A DNA stretch of 23,829 nucleotides from Planktomarina sp. (GTDB lineage Bacteria > Pseudomonadota > Alphaproteobacteria > Rhodobacterales > Rhodobacteraceae): assembly GCA_016780825.1 (NCBI GenBank), contig JADHLF010000040.1, positions 1 to 23,829 of the forward strand, read 5' to 3'. The translations under genes and the position numbers were made by a program. Positions 15,619 through 23,788 of this stretch are shown piece after piece (the stretch's first letter is position 1; each line of letters starts with the position of its first letter). The notes below the pieces were generated by a model. The model did not search any database. It was not told where the DNA came from and worked only from the letters and a program-made list of their open reading frames with translations.

Positions 15619-15667
15619 TTGTCAACCATATGTTACTACTTGATATATGGTGACACCTACATATAGT
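15619..15667 (+). promoter_or_regulatory. candidate symporter promoter inside an inverted repeat
   Basis: TTGATA (15640-15645), a 16-base spacer and TATAGT (15662-15667) form a promoter-like pair. An inverted repeat, GTCAACCATAT (15621-15631) against ATATGGTGAC (15645-15654), one base short of perfect, overlaps the -35 region. That is the position expected of a repressor or Lrp-type operator controlling the downstream transporter. A second possible pair is TTGTCA (15619-15624) with GATATA (15642-15647), spacing 17. Confidence 0.45.
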
Positions 15668-15743
15668 GCCATTACGCTTTGATAATTTCCAAAGCATTTT
15701 AATCAAATTGTCTCAAAATAACTTTTACTCAAGGGAGGAGACT

Positions 15744-17105
15744 ATGGAAACACTCACACAAATCGTTGATGACCTCAACAGCATCGTCTGGGGCGTACCA
15801 ATGCTGATCCTGATTTTGGGAGTCGGAATATACCTCACGTTTGGTCTTCGGCTTGTGACCATCATCAAAATTCCATTCGGCTTTGATCTGCTTTGGAAGG
15901 GCCGTATTCCAGGCGACGATAAGGGCATCAGCCCCTTCAACGCACTCATGACATCTTTGTCCGCCACGATTGGCACAGGCAATATTGCTGGGGTTGCAAC
16001 CGCGATCTTCCTCGGTGGGCCTGGCGCGGTGTTCTGGATGTGGATGACCGCCCTTGTGGGCATGGCCACCAAATATGCAGAGGCCGTTCTGGCTGTGCGC
16101 TTCCGCGAGACCGATGAACGCGGCAAGCAGGTCGGCGGACCCATGTATTACATCCAGAATGGGCTCGGTGCGAATTGGAAATGGCTGGCGATGTGTTTTG
16201 CTCTATTCGCTGGAATTGCCGGATTCGGCATCGGAAATATGGTGCAGGCCAATTCCATCGCCAATGCGTTAAACGTCAGTTTCGCCATCCCAGAATGGGT
16301 CACAGGCGTGGTGCTGGTGCTTTTGGTCGGGGCCGTCCTTTTGGGCGGCATTGAGCGCATCTCATCCGTGGCCGGAAAGTTGGTGCCCTTCATGGCCGTG
16401 GCCTATATTGGCGCCGCAACCTTGGTCTTATTGATCAATGTCACGGAAATTCCGGCGGCCTTTGGCTTGATCTTCACCCATGCTTTCACCCCCTCCGCAG
16501 CGACTGGCGGCTTTGCCGGTGCCGCTGTCTGGGCAGCCATTCGCTTCGGCGTCGCCCGCGGCGTATTCTCGAATGAAGCAGGTCTCGGATCGGCGCCCAT
16601 CGCGCACGCGGCTGCATCGACCAAAGGTCCGGTGAGCCAAGGCCTTGTCGCTATGCTGGGAACTTTCATCGATACGATCATCATCTGTTCCTTTACCGCT
16701 CTGGCCATCATCGCCTCAGGGGCATGGACCAGCGGGGAAACCGGCGCCGCCCTGACATCGCATGCCTTCGATCTGGCACTGCCAGGGGTTGGAGGATATA
16801 TCATCGCCATCGCTCTCACAATTTTCGCCTTCACCACAATTTTGGGATGGAGCTACTACTGCGAGCGGTCGCTGCAATATCTGTTCGGCGTGAAAATCAT
16901 CATGCCGTTCCGTGCGGTTTGGTCTTTGGCTGCGCTTGTTGGGGCAACCTTAAAGCTCGGTTTCGTTTGGCTTTTGGCCGATACGCTCAACGCGCTTATG
17001 GCCCTGCCAAACTTGGTGGCCTTGGCCTTGCTCAGCCCGATCGTCTTTAAGATTACCAAGGAGTTTTTTGACAGCCGCGGCAAGTCTGAAAACAACCCGT
17101 TCTAA
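15744..17105 (+). CDS. AGCS-family sodium:alanine/glycine symporter
   Basis: A 453-residue inner-membrane transporter of the alanine-or-glycine:cation symporter family (AlsT/AgcS type), which imports small neutral amino acids with sodium. It has about eleven hydrophobic helices. Family markers are GTGNIAGVATAIFLGGPGAVFWMW, the GMATKYAEAVLAVRFRE segment with GGPMYYIQNGLG, and NEAGLGSAPIAHAAA. The ATG has a strong AAGGGAGGAG ribosome site (15731-15740). The 178-base upstream gap carries a promoter-like pair overlapped by an inverted repeat. A strong hairpin follows the gene. Substrate preference among Ala, Gly and related amino acids cannot be fixed from sequence alone. Confidence 0.93.
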   Translation: METLTQIVDDLNSIVWGVPMLILILGVGIYLTFGLRLVTIIKIPFGFDLLWKGRIPGDDKGISPFNALMTSLSATIGTGNIAGVATAIFLGGPGAVFWMWMTALVGMATKYAEAVLAVRFRETDERGKQVGGPMYYIQNGLGANWKWLAMCFALFAGIAGFGIGNMVQANSIANALNVSFAIPEWVTGVVLVLLVGAVLLGGIERISSVAGKLVPFMAVAYIGAATLVLLINVTEIPAAFGLIFTHAFTPSAATGGFAGAAVWAAIRFGVARGVFSNEAGLGSAPIAHAAASTKGPVSQGLVAMLGTFIDTIIICSFTALAIIASGAWTSGETGAALTSHAFDLALPGVGGYIIAIALTIFAFTTILGWSYYCERSLQYLFGVKIIMPFRAVWSLAALVGATLKLGFVWLLADTLNALMALPNLVALALLSPIVFKITKEFFDSRGKSENNPF

Positions 17106-17147
17106 GTCCAAAGCGGCGCTGTAAAATCGCGCCGGGTTTCAAACATA

Positions 17148-17177
17148 AGGCGGGGGGTGAACAATCACCTCCCGCCT
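17148..17177. terminator. bidirectional intrinsic terminator
   Basis: AGGCGGGGGGTGA (17148-17160), loop ACAA, TCACCTCCCGCCT (17165-17177): a 13-bp stem whose only irregularity is one G-U-type pair. It is followed by TTAT on plus and preceded by ATA on plus, giving a short A/T flank on both sides. It sits between the convergent symporter and soeC-like genes and can serve both. Confidence 0.75.
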
Positions 17178-17207
17178 TTATCCTGCGCGTCGGACGGCAG
17201 ACAGAGC

Positions 17208-18080
17208 TCAGCGCTTGCCGTAATAAAGCCCGACAACGTGCTCCGCCTCAGCAAAAAACAACCAACGCTGTGCAAAAGTGCCCAGCGCATGGCAGATTAC
17301 AGCCAAACAAATCATGAGCGCGCTGCTTGAGATCATCAGCAAAACCAAGGGCGCAACAATCATCAACGCAAAGGCGATCATCCGCAATTTCACCGCATGC
17401 TTGCGCCCCACCTGATGCACCATCTCTTTCAACAGGTAATTGTTGCCCGTATGAGGCGGCTCAAAGGCACGCACAACGCCGCGCAGACCCAAGCCCGTTG
17501 CCGTTCCGATATCCGTGCCCCGCTCTTGAAACCGCCCATCACCGGACAGCCAAGCGAAAAGCTGCATGACCCCCGCCAGAGCCAAAAGCCCGATAGCGGC
17601 ACCCACTTGCCCCGCAAGCAATCCACCGCCACCCAGCGACAAAGCCAAAAACAGCACTGGGGTGCTCCAATGGTTCCAACGCGGCACGGTCTTCAGCTGC
17701 GCATAGATCATGGAGGTGGCAAAAACCGTCAAAACCGATAATGCCGCGCCAATATAGCCCAAAGGCTGCCAAGTGGCATCGTAGAACACAGCCCCCAGGG
17801 CGAAAAGCCCCATGACCAGCAATGCGGCAACAGCCAAACAGCCCTCACGGCTGAGCCAGCTGCTGCGCCATTGCGAAAAGGCCTTCAAAAACCGCTGCGG
17901 ATTTCCCAAATGGAAGGTCGAGGCCAAAAGCCCGCCCGCCGCCAGCCCAAAGGCCAAAGCATAGTAGAAAAGCGCCAACCAGCCGCGCAGATTTGGCAGA
18001 CCAAGCCCAAGCCAAGTCAGCATGCCAAAGCCCAAACCTGAAGCGACAGTGAAGAGTATTACAGAACCAGCAGGATGCAT
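17208..18080 (-). CDS. soeC: DmsC-family membrane anchor subunit, SoeC-like
   Basis: The 290-residue product is a polytopic membrane protein of the DmsC/SoeC anchor family with about eight hydrophobic helices. Such subunits hold a molybdoenzyme-ferredoxin pair on the membrane and pass electrons to or from the quinone pool. FHLGNPQRFLKAFSQWRSSWLSREG near the second helix is the family's most conserved stretch, and FFAEAEHVVGLYYG closes the protein. The ATG at 18080 is chosen because it overlaps the soeB stop as TGATG, an arrangement for translational coupling; the longer frame to 18110 would begin inside soeB. It is the last gene of the minus-strand operon and ends at the bidirectional terminator. 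Confidence 0.85.
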   Translation of the reverse strand: MHPAGSVILFTVASGLGFGMLTWLGLGLPNLRGWLALFYYALAFGLAAGGLLASTFHLGNPQRFLKAFSQWRSSWLSREGCLAVAALLVMGLFALGAVFYDATWQPLGYIGAALSVLTVFATSMIYAQLKTVPRWNHWSTPVLFLALSLGGGGLLAGQVGAAIGLLALAGVMQLFAWLSGDGRFQERGTDIGTATGLGLRGVVRAFEPPHTGNNYLLKEMVHQVGRKHAVKLRMIAFALMIVAPLVLLMISSSALMICLAVICHALGTFAQRWLFFAEAEHVVGLYYGKR

Positions 18081-18826
18081 CAGAGTTTCTCCAAAGCTTT
18101 GTCGAGCCACCCAAGGAAGCCTTTTTGCGTGTCAGAAACTGGCTCCAAATAGGGGGCCAAGATATCGAGATCAGCCGGCACATCTTTCGGACGTGGCGGC
18201 AGGTATTTGTTCACCGGCTTGGTGCCCAGCTCAGGCATCAGATCCATGCCCCCGCGCGCCGCCACCAATTGCGAGACCTCGGAGCTTTCATCGCCCAAAT
18301 CGCCAAAATGCCGCGCGCCAGAAGGGCAGGTGCGCACACAGGACGGAACCCGATCCTCCTCCGGCAGGTTTTCATTATAAATCCGGTCCACACAGAGCGT
18401 GCATTTTTTCATCACGCCCGCAGCCTGATCCATCTCCCGCGCCCCGTAGGGACAGGCCCAGGCACAAAGACCACAGCCAATGCAGGCGTCCTCATTGACC
18501 AGCACAATCCCATCCTCACTGCGCTTATAGCTTGCGCCGGTGGGGCAAACGGTCACGCAGGGCGCATCTTCGCAATGCAGGCAGGATTTCGGAAAATGGA
18601 TCAACTGCGCCGGACCAGTCTCAGGCTGCACCTCATAGGAATGCACGCGGTTCAAGAACGTGCCCGAGGGATCGGCGCCATAGGGATCTTGATCCGACAG
18701 GGGCGCGCCATAATTCTCGGTGTTCCAGCCCTTGCAGCTGACCACACAGGCATGGCAACCAACGCATGTGTCAAGGTCAATGACCAAGCCCAGCTTTTTT
18801 GCGGAGGTTTCGGGTAAGGTTGTCAT
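18080..18826 (-). CDS. soeB: 4Fe-4S ferredoxin subunit, SoeB/DmsB-like
   Basis: A 248-residue electron-transfer subunit with four cysteine groups, enough for four iron-sulfur clusters: DTCVGCHACVVSC, CLHCEDAPCVTVC, DACIGCGLCAWAC with KKCTLC, and CVRTC. There is no Tat or Sec signal, so it is cytosolic like its partner. It wires SoeA to the membrane anchor. ATG 18826 (MTTLPETSAKK) is preceded by AGGAGGTC, the best ribosome site in the operon; the frame's longer upstream extension has no such support. soeC starts in its stop codon. The preceding gene ends 100 bases upstream, the only sizeable gap in the operon. DmsB, PsrB and NrfC are close relatives, so the substrate assignment rests on SoeA. 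Confidence 0.87.
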   Translation of the reverse strand: MTTLPETSAKKLGLVIDLDTCVGCHACVVSCKGWNTENYGAPLSDQDPYGADPSGTFLNRVHSYEVQPETGPAQLIHFPKSCLHCEDAPCVTVCPTGASYKRSEDGIVLVNEDACIGCGLCAWACPYGAREMDQAAGVMKKCTLCVDRIYNENLPEEDRVPSCVRTCPSGARHFGDLGDESSEVSQLVAARGGMDLMPELGTKPVNKYLPPRPKDVPADLDILAPYLEPVSDTQKGFLGWLDKALEKL

Positions 18827-18926
18827 AGGGGACCTCCTGAAAAATGGGCGGCGGATGAACCGCGCGGGATGGGCGAAACTGCGCGGCCGGGTGTGATACA
18901 CCGAGCAGGTGTCATAGCGAAGATCA

Positions 18927-20117
18927 TCATAAACCTGCCTTTCCGGGCATGAATTTTTGGGCGGCATCTAGCAATTGGAAAACCAAATCAGCATCGCCAA
19001 CGAGATAAAATAAACCGGCGACCGGGGCCATAAATCCCGCCGTTTGGCCAGCCCTTTTCGAAAACTCCACCAATAGCTCATGGGCAGCCTGCCGAATTGT
19101 ATCGCCGGGGCTTGGCGCATCGGAGTTGCGGGCTTTGCGCACCATCTCGGCAATGGTATCGCGCAGAGCCTGATTTTTAGCCTCGAGCGCCTTAATCTTA
19201 TCCTCATACGACTCCGTTGCGTCGGCAACAATGCGAGATATCTGGCGCATCTGCATCGCCATGCTTTCAAACAGCTCCACACCGTCGGGGGTATTGCTTT
19301 CTGCGCGAATGGCCTGCGCCACACGATCAATTTGCCCCGCCAGCATATCCGCCTGTTCCACCGTCTGCAGCGGCTCGGCCAGCAGCATTTTCAAAAACGC
19401 CCCACGTTGATCCACCAGCGGGGCGGCGGGGCGTTGGCTGTCCAGAAACTCCTGATACATCCCCGCAATATGCGCATTCACCTCGCGGGCGGGTTTCTCC
19501 CAAATCTCCTCTGACATTTGCGCGACTTTATCCATGAGCGCAATCCGCGCCGGCGCATAGGCGCCACCTGCCAAAATTCCCTCGTAAAAATCAATCCAAA
19601 ATTGCCAATTTGGATCATCCCGCACCAAAACGTCTCGCAAGCGCTGCCAATTTTCGGCGAGTGTGCGGGGCATGGGGGCATCAGGCCAAAGCGGCGCCTG
19701 CACAAGATCCGCAGGGCGCATCCCATCCTCAATCCGTTGCACGTCAGCAGACAGGGACTCCCAAACATAGGCTTGACCGGCGACGTCGTCGGCGGAGGCG
19801 GCGGCGGAGGCGAAGTCGGCGGCGGAGGAGGAGGCGTTGGCGGCGGCGTCGGCGGCTGGGGCGGCGGCTCGGGCGGCGGCGGTCGCTCGCGGCGCGTTCG
19901 GTTCGATGCACATAAGGCGCGAAGCGAGCGTAGAGCGCAAGGTAGATTTTGTCAAATTTGCGCGCCAAGTGCCATGGAAATCCCCATGCACCACATCCAG
20001 CGCTATTATTGGCCACATGCGCGCCGCCGTGCGATGGGCCAAGACCTGCGCCACCTCTTGCGGCTGGTACATCAGCCAGGCTTCAAATGCGTCTAGATTG
20101 CCAATCCGCAGGGCCAT
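18927..20117 (-). CDS. hypothetical multidomain protein with Ala-rich linker, 396 residues
   Basis: Function unknown. Four parts are visible. (a) An N-terminal helical region (1-73) with WLMYQPQEVAQVLAHRTAARMWPIIA. (b) An Ala-rich linker (75-113), more than half Ala with Ser/Asp/Arg, written mainly in GCC codons. (c) A Trp-rich module (about 118-225) with PLWPDAPMPRTL, NWQRLRDVL, NWQFWIDFYEGILAG and EIWEKPAREVNAHIAGM. (d) A C-terminal part with a predicted coiled coil (about 303-330, YEDKIKALEAKNQALRDTIAEM) and a hydrophobic stretch (FMAPVAGLFYLVG). I recall the a-b-c arrangement in other alphaproteobacterial hypotheticals with differing C-termini, but cannot name a family. The ATG is three bases after the hydrolase stop, with AAGGGG overlapping that stop, so it is coupled to the soe-type operon. 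Confidence 0.8.
   Translation of the reverse strand: MALRIGNLDAFEAWLMYQPQEVAQVLAHRTAARMWPIIALDVVHGDFHGTWRANLTKSTLRSTLASRLMCIEPNAPRATAAARAAAPAADAAANASSSAADFASAAASADDVAGQAYVWESLSADVQRIEDGMRPADLVQAPLWPDAPMPRTLAENWQRLRDVLVRDDPNWQFWIDFYEGILAGGAYAPARIALMDKVAQMSEEIWEKPAREVNAHIAGMYQEFLDSQRPAAPLVDQRGAFLKMLLAEPLQTVEQADMLAGQIDRVAQAIRAESNTPDGVELFESMAMQMRQISRIVADATESYEDKIKALEAKNQALRDTIAEMVRKARNSDAPSPGDTIRQAAHELLVEFSKRAGQTAGFMAPVAGLFYLVGDADLVFQLLDAAQKFMPGKAGL
19779..19895 (-). repeat. imperfect GCC trinucleotide tract encoding an Ala linker
   Basis: On the coding (minus) strand this segment is mostly GCC codons interspersed with GAC, TCC, AAC and CGA. It encodes residues 75-113 of the 396-residue protein. 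The tract keeps frame throughout. Such low-complexity sequence can expand or contract by whole codons through replication slippage. Confidence 0.75.
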
Positions 20118-20120
20118 GAT

Positions 20121-20981
20121 TTACCCCTTCCCGCCCGGCGCGGGGCTGGGGGCGAAGCAGCGGGTTGCGAATGCGGCGAGGTCGGTGTTGAACGCCGCAG
20201 CTTCCTCCCAAAAGGGCGAGTGGCCGGAGTTGTGATAGATTTGCCCTTCCGCATTCGGGAAATGCGCCAGGGCTTGTTGCCCCATTTCCGCCGGGGCCAG
20301 GCGCTCATGGGCGCCCCAGGCCACCCAAGCGGGTTTAACCGTCGCCTCGGCGACAGCCCGGCGATCTTCTTGACGCAACCGCGCCGCGGCCCGCACCTGC
20401 GGCGGCACGAGCATATTATACCCCACCGCCTGGGCCAGAGTTCCCGCATCGGGCTGTTGATGGAAACAGACTGAAACGAAGGCCTGAACGGCGGCCAGAT
20501 TTTCCGCCAGATCCTCGGAATACATGCCCACAGCCTTTGCCGGGGGATCATTGCGCACCTTGGCGGCCGCGGGCGGCAGATGCGCCCCGGTGGTGATGGA
20601 CGAGCCGATCAGACCGACACCCGCCAAAGCCGCATCGCCAAAATGCTCCAGATAATCCATCACAACCCAGCCACCCATCGACCACCCAACCAATAGGGGC
20701 GCATCAAGGGCAAGGCTGGTGATGATCGCCTGCATATCCTCCGCCCATGGCCGGCTGTTGTCGTAACAGGCTGCATCGAGAGGTTTATCCGATTGCCCAT
20801 GGCCGCGCAGATCGGGCAGGATCAACCGAAACCCTTCGGCCAGCGCCGCTTGCCGCGCAAACGACAGGTGGCATTGCGACCAGCCATGCACCAAGATAAT
20901 CGCCGGCGCCGTTTCAGGCCCGAGATCATTCACGCAGAGCTGCACGCCGCCATGGCCTGTTATGGAATGCTTGCGGTTCAT
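20121..20981 (-). CDS. alpha/beta-hydrolase fold protein
   Basis: A 286-residue alpha/beta hydrolase without a signal peptide. The oxyanion-hole HGW (ILVHGWSQCHLSF) is near residue 35. The DLRGHGQSDKP strand-loop follows, then the nucleophile elbow GWSMGG, and the catalytic histidine in SGHSPFWEE near the C-terminus. The layout fits the esterase/haloperoxidase-like branch; the substrate cannot be read from sequence. ATG 20981 overlaps the soeA stop as ATGA, so translation is coupled to SoeA. The frame's upstream start at 20996 is less likely. Its place directly after a sulfite-oxidising molybdoenzyme hints at a role in processing an organosulfur compound or in enzyme maturation; this is inference only. 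Confidence 0.88.
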   Translation of the reverse strand: MNRKHSITGHGGVQLCVNDLGPETAPAIILVHGWSQCHLSFARQAALAEGFRLILPDLRGHGQSDKPLDAACYDNSRPWAEDMQAIITSLALDAPLLVGWSMGGWVVMDYLEHFGDAALAGVGLIGSSITTGAHLPPAAAKVRNDPPAKAVGMYSEDLAENLAAVQAFVSVCFHQQPDAGTLAQAVGYNMLVPPQVRAAARLRQEDRRAVAEATVKPAWVAWGAHERLAPAEMGQQALAHFPNAEGQIYHNSGHSPFWEEAAAFNTDLAAFATRCFAPSPAPGGKG

Positions 20982-23788
20982 TCTCCAACTTTCCACTGCA
21001 TCGCTTTGGGGCCTTTTGCAACCGGCGAGGTGATCGGCTCAAAGCCTGGGCTGCTTTCGGATTGTGGCGCGGCCTTCTCGATTTTCACCCGCAGATCAAA
21101 CCAGGCCGCTTGGCCGGTCACCGGATCGGAGTTCGACCACCGCAGCCCGTCGCCCTTGGGCGGTTGCAGCTCATGGATCAGATGGTTGAGCAGGAAGCCT
21201 TTGGTCGCCTCAGGCGCGTTTTCATCCAAGGCCCAAGCCCCCTTGCGCTTGCCAATCGCGTTCCAAGTCCACACGGTGTTTTCATTCAGCGCAGCCATAT
21301 GCGCGACCGGCACCACAATCGAGCCATGGGCAGAGGTGACCCGCGCCCAGTCGCCCTCGGCAAAACCATTGGCCTGCCAAATCTTGGTCGGCACGAAGAG
21401 TGGATTTTGCCCATGGATTTGCCGCAGCCAAGCGTTTTGCGTCCCCCAGGAGTGATACATCGCCATCGGGCGCTGGGTCAGCGCATGGATGGGGAATTCC
21501 TCCACATCGACCGCGCCATCCTCAAACGGTGCATACCACATCGGCAACGGATCCAGCGTCTGCTTGATCCGCGCGCGCAGATGCTCTGGCGGTTGACGCT
21601 CTCCATGACCGTCTGCCGCCAATTGAAAGCGGCGCATGGGTTCGGAATATATTTCAAAAAGATAGGGTTGCGGCGCGTCATAAATGCCGATTTTCACGGC
21701 CCAGTCCTGATAGGCCGCGTTCCATGGTTTGTAGTACTCTGCCCCTTCGGGCACATGGATCTCATAGAAGCCGCCATTGTCGATATAGGCCTGCATTTGA
21801 TCGGGGTTCGGCGCGCCGCGGCCTTCCTCTTGGCCGCTCTCGCCGCGGAACCCAATCAGCGGCCCCACACCAGGGCGGCGTTCGTGATTGACGATGTAAT
21901 CTGCGTAGTCTTTGTATTTGGCCGATCCGTCGTCATTGACAAAGCCCTTGAGCCCCAGACGTGCGCCCAAATCGACCAGAACCGACTGAAAGCCGCGCAC
22001 ATCGCGATCCGGCTCCACCACAGGCCAGCGGATGCTGTCCGCCGCGCCGCCCGCTTCACAGATCGGACGATCCAGCAGGGAAATGCAATCATGACGCTCC
22101 AGATAGGTCGTGTCCGGCAATATCAGATCCGCATAGGCCACCATTTCGGAAGAATAGGCATCCGAATAGATGATCTTCGGGATCACATAGTCTCCGTTTT
22201 CGTCCTTATCGGTGAGCATCTCCATAACACCACCGCTGTTCATCGAGCTGTTCCAGCTCATATTGGCCATATACATGAACAGGACATCAATCTTATAGGG
22301 ATCGCCAGCATGGGCATTTGAAATCACCATATGCATCAGACCATGTGCCGACATGGGGTTTTCCCAAGTGTAGGCCTTGTCAATGCGGGCCGCGCTGCCG
22401 TCCTCTTTGAGGCAAAGATCATCCGGCCCCTGCACATAGCCCAAATGCGGCCCGTCCAACGCCGCGCCGGGGGTGACTTTGCAATGCGGCTTGGGATGGG
22501 CCGAGACCGGTTTTGGATAAGGAGGCTTAAAGCGAAACCCCCCAGGCACCTCAACCGAGCCCAAGATGATTTGCAGCAGGTGCAGACTGCGGCAGGTTTG
22601 AAACCCATTTGAATGCGCCGATACCCCACGCATGGCGTGAAAAGACACCGGGCGGCCAATCATCTTATCATGCCAATTGCCGCGGAAATCTGTCCAGGGC
22701 TGGTCAAGCTCAAAGGCCTCGTCAAAGGCAACGCGCGCCAAATCTGCGGCGATGGCCCGGATTCGGTCGGCGGAAATTCCGCAGCGCTCCGCCACGTTTT
22801 CTGGCGCATAATCATCAGACAGATAACGCTCAGCCAGATGTTGGAACACCGTGCGATGCCCTTCATAGGTGGCGGCCAAATCTGGCGTGATGCCTTTGGT
22901 GTCAAAGGCCACAGGTTTTCCGGTTTTGCGGTCAATAACCAGAAGCTTTCCATCTGCGCCGCGCAGCAACATGCCTTTGTTCGGCCCCTCGGTGCTGTCC
23001 ACCAGTGCAGGCGCATTGGTCAGCTGAGCAAGGTAATTCAAATCCACTTTGCCAGCCTTGAGCAGCAAATGCACCATAGATAGGATAAACAACCCATCAG
23101 TGCCGGGGGTGATGCCGACCCATTCGTCGGAAATCGCATTATACCCCGTACGGATCGGGTTGACGCCAATCACCTTCGCACCGCGTTCCTTCAACCGGCC
23201 CAGACCCATTTTGATCGGGTTGCTGTCGTGATCTTCGGCCACGCCAAAGAGCATGAATAGTTTTGTCCGCTCCCAATCGGGTTGTCCGAATTCCCAAAAT
23301 GCGCCTCCCATCGTGTATATGCCCCCAGCGGCCATATTCACCGAGCAAAAGCCGCCGTGGGCTGCATAGTTTGGCGTGCCGAAGCCCTGCGCCCAAAAGG
23401 AGGTGAAACTTTGAGATTGATCGCGCCCAGTGAAAAACGCCAGTTTTTCGGGGTTTTCTTTATGGACCGGCTCCAACCAATCCTGCGCCAGCTGCAACGC
23501 CTCATCCCATGAGATCTCTTCAAAAGCCCCGGAGCCACGCGGCCCAACCCGCTTGAGCGGAGCACGCAGTCGCGAGGGGGCGTTGACCTGCATAATACCC
23601 GCCGAGCCCTTGGCGCAAAGAACCCCTTTGTTCACCGGATGATCGCGGTTGCCCTCGATATAGGCGACCTTGCCCTCCTTCATGTGGACATTGATCCCAC
23701 AACGGCAAGCGCACATATAGCAAGTGGTCTTGCGGATCTCGTCACTCACCTTGGGTGACAAGTTCAGTTTTGGTTCTTCAAATCCCAT
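20978..23788 (-). CDS. soeA: molybdopterin oxidoreductase catalytic subunit, SoeA-like sulfite dehydrogenase
   Basis: A 936-residue DMSO-reductase-superfamily enzyme binding a bis-MGD molybdenum cofactor and one N-terminal 4Fe-4S cluster (C23-x2-C26-x3-C30-x27-C58, CYMCACRCG...VLCAKG). C148 in HGGFCSVNMAAGG is the likely Mo ligand. A C-terminal MoCo-dinucleotide-binding domain ends the protein (IHALTQRPMAMYHSWGTQNAWLRQ onward). There is no twin-arginine signal, so catalysis is cytosolic. With the SoeB- and SoeC-like subunits this matches SoeABC, which oxidises sulfite to sulfate and reduces quinone, as known from Allochromatium and roseobacters. Alternatives in the same superfamily are polysulfide/thiosulfate reductase or formate dehydrogenase. 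AGGGGG precedes the ATG; the operon promoter lies at or beyond the right edge. Confidence 0.85.
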   Translation of the reverse strand: MGFEEPKLNLSPKVSDEIRKTTCYMCACRCGINVHMKEGKVAYIEGNRDHPVNKGVLCAKGSAGIMQVNAPSRLRAPLKRVGPRGSGAFEEISWDEALQLAQDWLEPVHKENPEKLAFFTGRDQSQSFTSFWAQGFGTPNYAAHGGFCSVNMAAGGIYTMGGAFWEFGQPDWERTKLFMLFGVAEDHDSNPIKMGLGRLKERGAKVIGVNPIRTGYNAISDEWVGITPGTDGLFILSMVHLLLKAGKVDLNYLAQLTNAPALVDSTEGPNKGMLLRGADGKLLVIDRKTGKPVAFDTKGITPDLAATYEGHRTVFQHLAERYLSDDYAPENVAERCGISADRIRAIAADLARVAFDEAFELDQPWTDFRGNWHDKMIGRPVSFHAMRGVSAHSNGFQTCRSLHLLQIILGSVEVPGGFRFKPPYPKPVSAHPKPHCKVTPGAALDGPHLGYVQGPDDLCLKEDGSAARIDKAYTWENPMSAHGLMHMVISNAHAGDPYKIDVLFMYMANMSWNSSMNSGGVMEMLTDKDENGDYVIPKIIYSDAYSSEMVAYADLILPDTTYLERHDCISLLDRPICEAGGAADSIRWPVVEPDRDVRGFQSVLVDLGARLGLKGFVNDDGSAKYKDYADYIVNHERRPGVGPLIGFRGESGQEEGRGAPNPDQMQAYIDNGGFYEIHVPEGAEYYKPWNAAYQDWAVKIGIYDAPQPYLFEIYSEPMRRFQLAADGHGERQPPEHLRARIKQTLDPLPMWYAPFEDGAVDVEEFPIHALTQRPMAMYHSWGTQNAWLRQIHGQNPLFVPTKIWQANGFAEGDWARVTSAHGSIVVPVAHMAALNENTVWTWNAIGKRKGAWALDENAPEATKGFLLNHLIHELQPPKGDGLRWSNSDPVTGQAAWFDLRVKIEKAAPQSESSPGFEPITSPVAKGPKAMQWKVGE

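Noticed and set aside
18125..18817. 230-codon plus-strand frame opposite soeB
   Set aside because: Antisense to a four-cluster ferredoxin gene with every cysteine motif intact; no independent coding evidence.
19518..20096. Plus-strand frame with a long glycine-rich stretch, looking like a glycine-rich structural protein
   Set aside because: The glycine run is the reverse complement of the GCC alanine tract in the minus-strand gene, which has tight operon junctions and a ribosome site.
18927..20117. TorD-type molybdoenzyme chaperone for SoeA
   Set aside because: Position in the operon invites this, but the protein is much longer than TorD/DmsD, has an Ala-rich linker, and shows none of the TorD motifs I know.
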